DNA of 64,000 nt from Acanthococcus lagerstroemiae (lineage: Eukaryota > Arthropoda > Insecta > Hemiptera > Eriococcidae). Position numbers and translations under genes: made by a program. The notes beneath the pieces are model-generated. The model had not been told where the DNA came from. It did no database searches and saw only the letters and a program-made list of their open reading frames with translations. The DNA lies in assembly GCA_031841125.1 (NCBI GenBank), contig CM063110.1, forward strand, positions 52,737,946 through 52,801,945, written 5' to 3'. Positions 23,619 to 33,910 of the stretch are shown here, piece after piece (positions within the stretch are counted from its first letter, which is position 1; the number at the start of each line of letters is the position of its first letter).

Positions 23619-25587
23619 AAATTATCAGGTACAGAGGGTTGGAGGTTGGAGAGATACTTGGTTTCCCAGCTCGTTTGGAAGCTAAGTTTTTGGTGCACTT
23701 ATCTTTAGACAGTTGTCTACAACGCCAAATAAACTGGGTGGTGTAATTTCAAAAAGTGCTAACTTACATATGAAAGTGGAATGCTACATACTAAAAAACG
23801 AAGAAACGGATGTCGTTTGATGTGGTCTGTCTCTTAATTTTTATGTCGTTTGATGCCAAAAAAAGGCTTATGTCTGGAATCTTCCGTATTTTATACCTAG
23901 TTTCCTACTGAATTCAAATTCTCCATATTTATTCGTGAATCTAATCTATCGTTCTTTTATCGAGTAGAGTAAATCTCTTCACTGCTCCCCTCCTTGTAGC
24001 TTCTTATGGCAAATCAGTCAAGTTCCTTTTCCTACTCTTACTCTTCCTTCGGGTTTCCCCTCCAATCGAGTATTTTGAGTATACATGTGTGGAAGGATAC
24101 ATATATCTGTTGATTGCTTTGATTGGAGTCACTTCTACTATTCTAGAGTAGGCCTGGCACCTTAAGTCAAATCACTTTGTCTCTCTTACTAAGGCAAGTC
24201 TCCCCTCGAGTCTGGCTTCTTTAGTATGTCCGATGACTCGGAGTCACATCTGAATACAATATTATTGAGCCAAAAACCCGGAAAATAACTAAGTATTCCA
24301 GCATTCTTCCATTTTCAATGAAGTGTTCGGTCTTTAATGTGGCCAGCCAATGGCATCCTAGTAAGTTTTCGAAGTGTTTCGGTCACTTCACGTTGTATTG
24401 TAAGCAAAATCTCAATGATGAATTAGTATGTTTCTTGTGAAGGTCTGATTGCCTGAGGGATATAGTTGTATAATCGCCGGTTAGCCATGTCACGTTCTAT
24501 GAACCGTTGTTCACTGCCCGAAATCGAGTTCACTGTACAACTACAGTCGTTAGTCCGTTGCCTAACATAAAAGCATATAATGAAGCGGTAGCGAAGGTAG
24601 AGATTATATTTTAGATTTTGATAAAATTCAATTAAAAGTAGCATAGGCAATCTTTTGTTGGACATTACGGCAGTGTGCTCGTGTAATCGGTTATTGTAAT
24701 AGGTTTCAGTCAATTATTAGCAAGTCTGCCCATAAATGAGGACTTTGGGTGTTTACATTTACACTAGATATCACGTCTTGAACACGTTTTTATAAGTAAA
24801 GCGAAGAAGCCGAAAATGAATACTGCCGGATCAGTGTTTCAGTGAGGAGCACAGGAGATCCCGTGAGTATTTGAATACTTCATTTAGATTGCCACGACCT
24901 GCCAGGATTTGTCAAACTTTGCTCCTGTAAATTCAGTTACCCTCCGTCTCACATTTTCAACTTAATTCTTCCGAAGAAAACGCCGGGTGAATCGCTTACC
25001 TGAAACATGCGAGAAATAGCCGGGTTAACAAAAGATGACGCAAACTACAGTTTTGAAGTCTCTTGGACGCCATCTAGTGGACAGTCATCATGGCAGTTCA
25101 TAGCTAATCCGAAAGCTTCATTTAAGCAAATGGCTACCAGTATGTAGTTGCCACAAATTCCTCAACATAATAACGTTAGGGTAAAGATGCAATAGCCACT
25201 CGTAGCTCAAGCGATTGTGAAGTCCGGGGTCTCTGCTAATTTTGAAAATTCATGCTAGAGTGACCTTCAAGGCATAAATCCTTGTTTCGGTTGTCAGACT
25301 TGGGTTGATAGATGGACGGGTAGGTACAGAAATCAAGGCACTGTAAAACTACGCAGTGGACTAACACGACAAGGCTTCCTTGTGTCTTCATTATGTCTAT
25401 TGAATTAACAACCATTCCAGGCCGGATCAAGATGCAGCGTCTATAAGATAATCATATCAGTTTTAAACATCCGTGTTAGGGCGATCGCTGAAAAAAAAGA
25501 AGAAAAAATTCCACTGGTCAGCGCCCTCTGTCCGCAGAATACTAGATGAAGTCCTACTAAGCCATCCAGTTCTGCACTGTGTTTGAT
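23619..25587. other. no gene seen
   Basis: A minus-strand frame at 24713-24423 ends FIERDMANRRLYNYIPQAIR, which faintly recalls the C-terminal LYN-x-IP of LINE polyproteins. Nothing around it supports an element. Confidence 0.3.
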
Positions 25588-25726
25588 AGTGGCGGATACA
25601 GAGGGACTGTCCGAACCCCAAAATATCTAAATCTGTCTATAGTGACCTAAAGCTATGATGTTTCGTCTCTAAAATTTTTCATTCGCCGCCCCCCCCCCCG
25701 AAATTATTTTCTGTATCCACCCCTGG
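25588..25726. mobile_element. short hAT-like MITE with poly-C core
   Basis: The ends are AGTGGCGGATACAG and, in reverse, AGGGGTGGATACAG (12 of 14 match). TTTGAT occurs directly outside both ends, within an 8-bp frame matching 6 of 8. An 11-nt C run lies at 25689-25699. Length is about 139 bp. Confidence 0.6.
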
Positions 25727-28502
25727 CATTTGATATGCTGTTACATGAAACTGGTATGAATCTGTTGGATCATCGGAACAGATGTTCTTATGTTATGGTA
25801 TTTTCAAGATTCAACTATCCTGCATAATTAGCGTTTCAAATGAGCTGACATATTTTCGCGTCTGTAGCAACACAAGAAAGAGCTGGATTAGAAGGGACCT
25901 AAGTGAAATAATGGAATGTCAACTCGCTTGGGCGATGCGTTATGAGATTATAACCATTTTAATTCAATATTTGCTCACTGTGGCGTATGCGCTGTAATTA
26001 TTGACTTTAGGGCTAAAATCGTTATGTAAAACTAATTACCATGAGCTTCATAACAGTGTACAGGTATACTAATCATTTCGGGCTTCATTGTTACTCAACT
26101 ATACTTGAAATAAGGACATTGGTCTTTTGTAGTTTGTTAATTGTTTGTTTTGATTTTCTCCTGTGTTTTGCACCGAAGTCACGCCTGTAATCTCAGAAGC
26201 GTACAATATTCTTGTTTTGTTTTTCTCTATCGTATAACTGCAGCACTGAATTGTCCAGCTGCGGGGGGATTAATGAAGCCGGTGTTACCAAATGATAACG
26301 CGGATGATATTGAAGTAATTTACTTTTCTAGGAGTTTTATTGTTATGACTGATTGGGCACGTATAATGAAGCAAGTTTATTCGTTTGAGAAGAACTACAT
26401 GTCAACAGGTTACAGGTATGCGTGATGGAATTTCGCACCTTCGAAATGGAAAGTGTGGATCTTGATGTTTAGTGGTGTATCTACCCATATCGAACCTCTT
26501 TATTGCCGAGCTTGTGAGAATCAGCAGTCCTGTAAACTATCCCTGAATTTCAACTTAGCGAACAGCTTACAAGAGAAAAAGTGTTAAATTTTGAAATTTC
26601 GTTCTAATATATTCGCTCAAGTAGGTGTTCATGTTCGGTAATTATATCCACAACTTAATCACCACCAGTGGCTGGGAAGTGGCAGAAGGTATTAACAAGG
26701 TCGCCCCTTAAAAACAATACACTGTTTTAAACTAGAACGATAATGCGTTGGTTACTTTTAAGGTACGCCCACGACTGGTTTTCGTGTATTAATTATTATT
26801 TACGCCGAAGATACTTAGACTGGAGGCGATGATCTGGACAACTTTGCTAACTGTTGCAGTTTTCCCATCAGCAGTCCATTTTCCGTTAATTAATTCGTAT
26901 GTATCGCCTTCTCGTTTAGGCTACAGTAAGATTGGTTGTATGGAAAAGTGGGATGTGTATTCTACAACTGCACCACTGGCTACGGAAACCTAATTACCAA
27001 ATGACGGCAATGTAGAGGAATGAATTAGAGAATAATTAGAGCATTATTTTAAAACATAAATAATGACCACTTCGTTTTGTTTACTATTAACCACTTTATG
27101 GGTATCAGGGAGGATTATTCTGCGCAGTCTGACGCCAATTCGGTCGTTAGCCTTAGAAAATTTCCAAATTACAGTCGAGGTCTTCCTTTTCGGCTTCGCT
27201 TCTACTCGACCACATTTGGACCGCCATTATTATCATTCTTCATTTTTGTGCCGCAATTAAACGCATTGCGTTGTAAGTTTTGGACGTATGTAATATGTTT
27301 TTGATCTTGTTTAGTTTCACAAACGCGGTTGTCGTGACAGATTTCAGAGCAGTGATTAACTTTCTTCGAGTGGAAGTAACTCGATTCTGTGTAGGAGGGG
27401 TTAGCAGCAGTCACGTGTTTTTGGTTTTCATGTAACGTCGCTTTGCGGTAGGTTTGTTCGGCGAGGGAAAATTACACACGAGGCGTTTTGAAAATTTAAA
27501 TAAGTCGAAAGTATATTAGCATTGTTACAGTTCATAACGTTTCCCGAGAGATAATATAGGTTAGCTTGCGTAATCGTACTATAATTCTTCCGTTTGATCG
27601 TGGAATGCGTTTTCGAGTTATACTTGTGTGAGCTTAACCGGCGACTCCTTGGAGGCGATTTGATTGTTCGGGAACCCGGCTGTACTCAGTGGAATTACAA
27701 TATTGTAAAGCAGATTGTGTATAATAACGAAATCACGATGATCGGTGGTAGTCATTAGTGAAATGATGAGAGCACACATAATGCAGCTTACCGAAGAACA
27801 GTAATTTAGGTTCCGAACGCAGCCTTAAAACGGTCAGTTGTCTTGGAATTTCGTGCTTCTCGATCCTGTGAATATTGATGGGTACTATAAGTTTGGTTTT
27901 GGAGATCGAAATTTGAGGACGGAAAAAAAATGAGAGAAGGAAAAGAGCAGTTGATAAGAAATTGATGGAGCTTCATCCAGGCCCGTAGCACGGGCAAACA
28001 GGGCACTGCCCTATCTAACAAAAATTTTGCCCCGTAAAAAAAACATGAAAGAAAATTATTTTCGGCAAATTTATGATCGAAAGTTGAACGTAGACTTTTT
28101 TTTTCAATCAAAAATATAGTGAATTATAGAATTATGTGCGTCTGTATTGGCTACACTGCCCTGATAACGATTAATAACAAAGCTTAACCGCCCGCTACTT
28201 ATCACCACGACACTACCGACACCGATTGTAATCCTATACTCGTATTTGAGAATTGAATGATAACTACGTATTGAATTTTCTTATTCGGTTTGATATGATT
28301 GATTAAGTCCACAACTTCGATCTTGATAAATTTTGAGAACTAAACGAGTTTGTACAAATTAATAATAAGATCGTACGTCCTACCAATGAAGAAATTCACT
28401 GTGGTAAGAATTACTTCCGAGGAAATGATGTCCCAAAAGAAGAATATTTGAACGAGCTGTAAACAGAGAAAAGCTTTCAGAGTAACCTACAAATTGTATG
28501 CT
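25727..28502. other. no gene seen; possible hAT 5' end at ~27980
   Basis: Short frames only. GGCCCGTAGCACGGGC with GGGCACTGCCCT at 27980-28010 resembles the terminal region of some hAT elements. It may be the left end of the remnant whose C-terminus lies at 28503-28587. Confidence 0.35.
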
Positions 28503-28587
28503 ATAACCATAATCTTTGGCTGTAGTAGTTCAGCAGCTTGTGAAACTGCATTCAGTGTTATGAACCATGTATTAAGATCCTATCGGC
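28503..28587 (+). pseudogene. hAT dimerisation-domain remnant
   Basis: The plus frame from 28503 reads ITIIFGCSSSAACETAFSVM then NHVLRSYR. This matches the hAT C-terminal dimerisation pattern S-x-x-CER-x-FS-x-MN-x-x-(K/L)-x-x-x-R. The reading is cut at 28587 by the next hAT element and may resume at 30272 as AIDNQCCLVMNRV. It is a fossil of a different hAT family from its neighbour. Confidence 0.55.
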
Positions 28588-30271
28588 CAGTGATTCCCAA
28601 AATGGTCCAGGTGGACCCCCAGGGTCCACGGGAGACTCGACGGAGGTCTACGTTGGCGTAAAAAAAAGGGGGTTCATAAGTTGTAAGTGGTCCACGAAAA
28701 TTTATCTGGTTTCGATAGTAAAGAACAAAAATGTTGGCTTGGCTTTCCGTTTCAATTTATAAGCCATCTTAAAATAATTACACTCGTACCAGGAGTAACT
28801 GCAATTCACTATGTCATCCACCAACAACACTTGGTAGAGAAAAATTTGAGTGATAAGATTGCACCAATCGCTTCAATTTGTGATTAAAACAGTTAACAAA
28901 ATAAGAAGCAATGCGTTGAATACCCGTTTATTTGCATAATTGTGCGACGAAAATGATGAAAACTTTCAACGATTGCTGTTACATACTGAAGTACCTACTC
29001 TGGTTGTCGAAAGGTGCATATTTATCAAGTTCTTACTCACTTCTTGAATCGGTTTTAGAGTTTAAAAGAAAACCTGGTCAATTTGAAAGCAGATATCGCG
29101 TTTTTGACAGATTTGTTCAAGAAAGTCATTGACATTAACTTGCAGTTACAAGGGGACAGCCTAATTTTATTAAAAACAGAGGTTGTAATTTCGGTTTCTT
29201 TTTGGAAAATTTCGACGCGAATTCTCCGAGTTTCCAAACTTGTCACAGGCAGAATGTCTTGATGAGGATATTCAGACATACGTTCAACATTTAAATGTCC
29301 TGCACGATGACTTCAAAAATAGATTTGAAGATATTCTGACAATGGATATACCACCATGGATCATAAATCTATTTGATGATACGGAAGTGGCGAGTGTGAT
29401 ATTACAAGGCGAGCTACTCGAGCTTAGCACCAATGAGGAGCTGAAGGTGAAATTAAAAAAAGGCTGTCAAACATTTTAGCTGCAAGCAGAAATACTCGAA
29501 AAATATCCTGGGCTGTGGGAAATCGCAAGAAAACTTTTGATAGCGTTTCCCTCGTCATACCGTGTCGAAAAAAATTTTAGTGTCATTGCAAACCGATTAG
29601 CAGAAAGCAGATTGAACATCACAGAACGGGGAGAGGGGTGAGTGAAAAGAGGCAGCGCGTCGGCCGTGGGGGACCTGAAATTTCCAGGCAAGCGCTCTGG
29701 GAGTGCGGACCTCGGTCAATAGGGAACCCCATGGTGGCCCTGGTAGGACACGCGCACCGTTTAGGCACGTAGAAATGGGGACTCGGGCCCGGCTCCAAGA
29801 CGTCCCTCCGGTTACTGACGCGATGCTCGAAAGGGTAGTTCCTGTGGCCGGGGGTGCGGTGCCATAGGGGCCACTTTGGCATGCGTGCATCGCCATACGT
29901 CCCACCACACATCACAGAACGGGGAGATTTGCGGTCATTCCTTACAAAACTTTTGAGCCAAATATTGATAATTTGCTGTCAATCCATCAAGTACATCCCT
30001 GCTATTAAAATTATGACTATTTTTTTTTAAATTGCTGATTTGCATTGTTGAAGTTACGGTACGTTATTAATGTTTAATTTTACTTCTATTACGTCTGTAA
30101 TCATATTATTTTAATAAATAGAACACAAGAAAATATTTCCATCGTTAGATCTAATCTTCACATTTTTTGACGAGTTTTGGAAATATGGTAGAAGTGTAGC
30201 AGCAGGGGGTCCACCGGAACCAGTAAAATTTTTAAAGTGGTCTACAGGAAAAAAAAGTTTAGGAACTTCTG
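28588..30271 (+). mobile_element. Buster/ZBED-type hAT copy, internally deleted
   Basis: The ends are CAGTGATTCCCAAA and, in reverse, CAGAAGTTCCTAAAC. The flanks CTATCGGC and CTATTGAT agree at 5 of 8 positions, suggesting a decayed hAT TSD. Inside, the transposase C-terminal half is readable on the plus strand: LVPGVTAIHYVIHQQHLVEK (28770), then a segment with stops. Next comes ECLDEDIQTYVQHLNVLHDD to PPWIINLFDD and NEELKVKLKKG (29248-29478). The dimerisation motif EKYPGLWEIARKLL, FPSSYRVEKNFSVIANRLAE follows at 29500-29610. The latter is very close to the ZBED5/SCAND3/FAM200-type C-terminus. The N-terminal BED finger and first catalytic residues are absent, and a SINE splits the dimerisation domain, so it is inactive. 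Confidence 0.82.
29635..29908 (+). mobile_element. SINE-like repeat family A inserted in the hAT transposase
   Basis: 274 GC-rich bp is bounded by the 19-bp direct repeat ACATCACAGAACGGGGAGA at 29616-29634 and 29909-29927. The repeat is itself transposase coding sequence (the ITERG codons), proving insertion into the older hAT. The unit begins GGGGTGAGTGAAAAGAGGCA, contains GATGCTCGAAAGGGTAGTTC and ends ACGTCCCACC. Orientation is inferred from a related copy at 56 kb that has a tRNA head. No A-tail is present. Confidence 0.88.
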
Positions 30272-30279
30272 CTATTGAT

Positions 30280-30890
30280 AATCAATGCTGTTTGGTCATG
30301 AATCGCGTCTGACACTTACTATTAAAAAAAAAAAAAACAAAAAAAACAAAAAAAAAAACAGTTTTTCTTGTGTAATGAATTTTCACGTGTGTTTAATAAT
30401 AGTAAAAACCGTAAAATTCAATTATATTAATTACGCTTGATTTTTCTTTAATTTTCTTCTCTTTTTCTTTTCTTTTATAATTTTTTCTATTATGTTTCTA
30501 TTTATGAACTTTTTATAATATAACTCGCTGACCCCCTCTGTGGGTCATCTAGACCGTGGGCGTTAGTGAGTTGGTTTAAGCTAATTTGATACCATCACCC
30601 TCTAATTTCGAGGAATAAAGAGTGTAGAGGAGCCTAATCGTGATCCTACTGATAACGAAAAAGACAAAGGTAGATGTGTGTGAGGAGTGCCCAAAGTAAG
30701 TAGATTACAAAGTTCAAAGCTTTTTAAGAACCTTTTTTCTAAAGCATTAGTCAAAAGAAAACACCTTCGTAAATCCACATTTTGCTTCTTATATTCCTCG
30801 TAATAATGATCCTAGATCTTTCTACAAATTCAAAAGAAAACCAGAACATGTTTAGTATGATCTGATGATATAGACGATGATGATGATAAG
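30280..30890. repeat. A-rich low-complexity stretch, otherwise empty
   Basis: A-runs interrupted by single C lie at about 30322-30360. The rest has no frame of note. Confidence 0.6.
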
Positions 30891-30894
30891 GTTA

Positions 30895-31735
30895 TCAGTC
30901 TTACGACCGGTTTGGTGCAGCTCCCCATTTCTCCCTATCGTGTGCAAGTTCTTTCATTTCCAAGTAACTCTTACATTTGACATCCTCGATTATCTGTTGA
31001 ACATACTGGAATCTTTGCCGCCATACACAATTCTTTCTTTCCACCTTTTCTTCTAGCAGGAGTAATATTATTCCTGGGTGCTTCAAGTTATGCCCTATTA
31101 GTTTTTTTCCTCTTCTTCGAACAGTTCCAAATATCTATTTTACCTGCTACTCTGTTAAGTATTTCCTCATGTCTTGTCTATTTGATATTCAGATCACGTT
31201 TCAAAAGCTTCGATCCTTCTCCTCTCTGGTTTTCCTATGGTCCAAGTTTCATAATGCATACAACGCTACACTCCAAACATGTGTTTAGTATGAATAAATT
31301 ACTTTTTCGATAAAATTCTAATGTATCTTGTGCTATTCTACTACTAATATCCCTTTTACACCTTCCACGTTTTATTTTACTTCTGATATTGCAAAATTCG
31401 CTTATATCTTTAATTTTCCTCTGACCAATTTTTATTTTAAGCTATCATGTTCACATCGATTACATACCATCGCTTTAGTTTTATTTATTTTAAAATAGTT
31501 TCATGCAATATTCTAACTCAAAATCTCCTCCATTCCATTTAAAATATTTTCCAAATCAGTACTTCTTTCAGTTAATAAGACACTAGCATTTACAAACCTG
31601 AGCATCTTTACATCTTTACTCGCTTTCCATGTACGTATATACTTTCTCTGTTCCTATCCTTTTTAGAATATCAGACATTTTATCTCATTTAACATTGTCA
31701 AAAGCATTTTCAGTATCAACGAATACCACACATGT
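30895..31735 (-). pseudogene. decayed LINE RT-to-C-terminus fragment (minus strand)
   Basis: Read on the minus strand from 31735, VFVDTENAFDNVK is the RT motif with the first catalytic Asp. It is followed in shifting frames by CKRDISSRIAQDTLEFYRKS, then the tail ILNRVAGKIDIWNCSKKRKK. The end is EKVERKNCVWRQRFQYVQQI, KCKSYLEMKELAHDREKWGA, APNRS (31075-30901). The tail aligns with the end of the plus-strand LINE at 19430-19610 (both HPGI-L-L then VERKN-WRQR), so both come from one family. Numerous stops show it is dead. The 5' end is truncated within the RT. Confidence 0.8.
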
Positions 31736-31739
31736 ATCG

Positions 31740-32920
31740 TACCCCTTTTAAAGTCTCCCATTTACAATTAAACCACATAGTTCAGAAACAGTGTGAGTCC
31801 CAAAATTTTGAAAATTGGATGTGTAGCGCGTTTGGAGCCAGAACACAAACGCGTTTCACCATTAAAAAAAAAAGTTCCAGTTGGCGTGTTCAGAAGTATA
31901 TTTACACTGACACCCCCTCCCCCCCCCCAAAAAAAAAAAAATTTCTGTATCCGCTCTTGTCGACACTGATTATAATTATTTGAAAATTATGATTTTCAAA
32001 CGGCTCTCAACCAGTTTTACGTAATTCATTTTTACAAAAAAAAACTTGTTCGAAGTTGTACTTTAACATCGATGTGCTACCGATTTTTATTTGAATTTGC
32101 CTTGAAAATTAATCTCGGACGCATTGGTGAGGAAATACGGATGGGAAAGTACAGCATTGTTCATTAGTCATTACTATCCTAACATTGATAATCAACGTTT
32201 CCTTGAGTGCGGTGAGGGAGGAAGGCGACTCAATGTTAGCGCGCCGCCGGTCTGCGAAGTCCGAATGTTGTTTTGTATGTAGTAACATGTTTCGGAATTA
32301 GTTCATCAGGAGCGCTAGCAGTAGTTCCTGTAGGGAGTGGTCCATATTTGTACCTTGGTTCAGAATTGTACTTCTTACTCTAGATATACTTTTTAATGGG
32401 AGTAGACTATCCGACCCCAGTTGTAATTTCTGAGTTGATTGTTTACCCTGTGACCGTTTTTATTCACCTGCAGCTAGACTTTCATTATGTATTCGACGTT
32501 TACTTGTATCGTGATCAGTCTGAGCACAACCGTTTGGTTTCTTCGACGTTTTTATAAGTGTCTATTTACCTGTACGAACGGATGACGGTGATCACCGAGA
32601 CATTTAATTCGATAGCACTCGTCAATTATTGACATGTAATTACGTCGCTCGTGGAATACGTAATTATTTGTAGGTGTATCGTGGCTGAGGAATTCGCAGA
32701 AAAGTCGAGCAACTTGTCTGTAAGGTCGTGCGAATAAACAAACGTGAAATTTAAATGATGTCCGAGAAAAAGAAAAAAAAGAGCGAATTCGCCCTCGTTC
32801 TGTTGTGAACACAAATTACAAGGCTCGATTTATCTAATGACAATTGGTTGAACCAGATTTATACCGTGAATTGTATTTGTGTATATCCAGCAAATTAATT
32901 ATAATTTAGTTGGACTGTTG
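31740..32920. other. no gene seen
   Basis: A 10-nt C run followed by 13 A at 31919-31941 looks like the edge of a MITE. The remainder has short frames only. Confidence 0.4.
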
Positions 32921-32922
32921 CG

Positions 32923-33162
32923 TATATATACTCTATCGAATAGCCGCCAGTGAGAAATGTCCTTCAGTAGCATTTAGATCCCAAAGGCCTGGGCGTTACA
33001 TGAAAGGACATCTCTGCTTGAACGTGTTACACTCGCGGCAGTAACCTTGATGGCTTGCCCGGTAATTCGGCATTCGGTTCAGGTACTCTCTTGTTGTTTC
33101 GTTCTCTAGTTGGAAACGTTACTTGCGTGCACGGAGAGTGGAAAAAATGAAATGAAATTAAA
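32923..33162 (+). promoter_or_regulatory. possible core promoter and 5' leader
   Basis: TATATATA at 32923-32930 is followed by CCAGTG (32947) and the arthropod initiator-like TCAGT (32964-32968). The TATA-to-TCAGT distance (about 43) is longer than canonical, so the start may lie nearer 32950. The leader contains several short upstream ATGs. Assignment depends on the downstream ORF being real. Confidence 0.2.
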
Positions 33163-33289
33163 ATGGTGCACGGAAAGACGAAGTGGAACCCATGCTGGTT
33201 GGGCTGCGTGGTACTACTCGTGTTCCAATGTGGTCAACCAGCCACGTATGACGACAACCGCGACAGAGAGCTGGTCGTGCCTTCGACCA
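33163..33289 (+). CDS. candidate first coding exon with signal peptide (unrecognised)
   Basis: The ATG at 33163 sits in a good context (AAAATGG). The first 40 codons have a markedly high G/C third position, unlike the background. They read MVHGKTKWNPCWLGCVVLLV followed by FQCGQPATYDDNRDRELVVP. This gives a short basic N-region, a hydrophobic core of about 13 residues, and a plausible cleavage near CGQPA, as in secreted or membrane proteins. The frame stays open to 33438, but codon quality drops after about 33290. There CCA then GTAATA could be the donor; GTATGA at 33245 is another option. I recognise no family. It may be exon 1 of a gene with a long intron to the right. The alternative is a fortuitous ORF. 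Confidence 0.35.
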
Positions 33290-33667
33290 GTAATATCGAA
33301 CTATCGTATAATTTTTCTGATCGGGATTTCACGTTTCACGAAGTTCTGAAAGTCCAAACCGAAAGTTATGCCGGTTTCGTGGTGTTTTTCTTGGTTAAAA
33401 CAACCGTCAGTGGTCATTACACGTATAGTTTTCATGGCTGACTTGCTAGACACTGGTGTTTTTGTCGTATTGATTGGAAATATCGAAAATCGGAGGCATT
33501 GCCAATCTGCATATACTTTCACTCGATTTCGCTTACGAATGAAGCATGTGGAAAGTAATTATCGTTTTGATACAATAAATCTGGATATCTCTGATTGACT
33601 CCCTGGATGCAATATATGCAGTGGAAAGCTTTTATGTACTAGTTTTTCTAATCTTCTCGACCGGATT

Positions 33668-33825
33668 GATACTGGGCACAGTCCGCCTATCAATTAGCGC
33701 CCTCGGTGAGTCCCGTTGGCAAGACAAGAGGAAGTCAACCGGATGATCAACGATCTGCACAGACAGGGTGTTATTGAGCCACCTTAAAGTCCATGGACAT
33801 CCCCCATCGTGCTGGTACCAAAATT
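33668..33825 (+). pseudogene. Ty3/gypsy reverse transcriptase scrap
   Basis: The plus frame reads RIDTGHSPPIN, stop, RPR, stop, VPLARQEEVNRMINDLHRQG then VIEPP, stop, SPWTSPIVLVPKF. This is the N-terminal RT block of Ty3/gypsy retrotransposons (DTG-x-x-x-PI, then the Q-x-EV-x-x-MI-x-x-L-x-x-GVIEPS-x-SPW-x-SPIVLV signature). Three in-frame stops and the absence of gag, protease, integrase or LTRs show a lone fossil fragment. A MITE end begins soon after, at 33849. Confidence 0.85.
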
Positions 33826-33848
33826 TGCACTTTTGCGTCTGTAGAATG

Positions 33849-33910
33849 TTCAGGGTTGCCACTTTTTTTCAAGAGTAATTTTCCATGACTTTTTATTTCG
33901 AGTGGAGAAA
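33849..33910. mobile_element. solo end of an AGGGTWGCCACTTT TIR family
   Basis: CAGGGTTGCCACTTTTTTTC resembles the left end of the element at 36274 (TAGGGTAGCCACTTTCTGAA). No matching right end was found downstream. Confidence 0.4.

Noticed and set aside
24423..24713. Minus-strand frame ending NRRLYNYIPQAIR, as a LINE C-terminus
   Set aside because: A single weak motif with no RT or tail context. Kept only as a remark.
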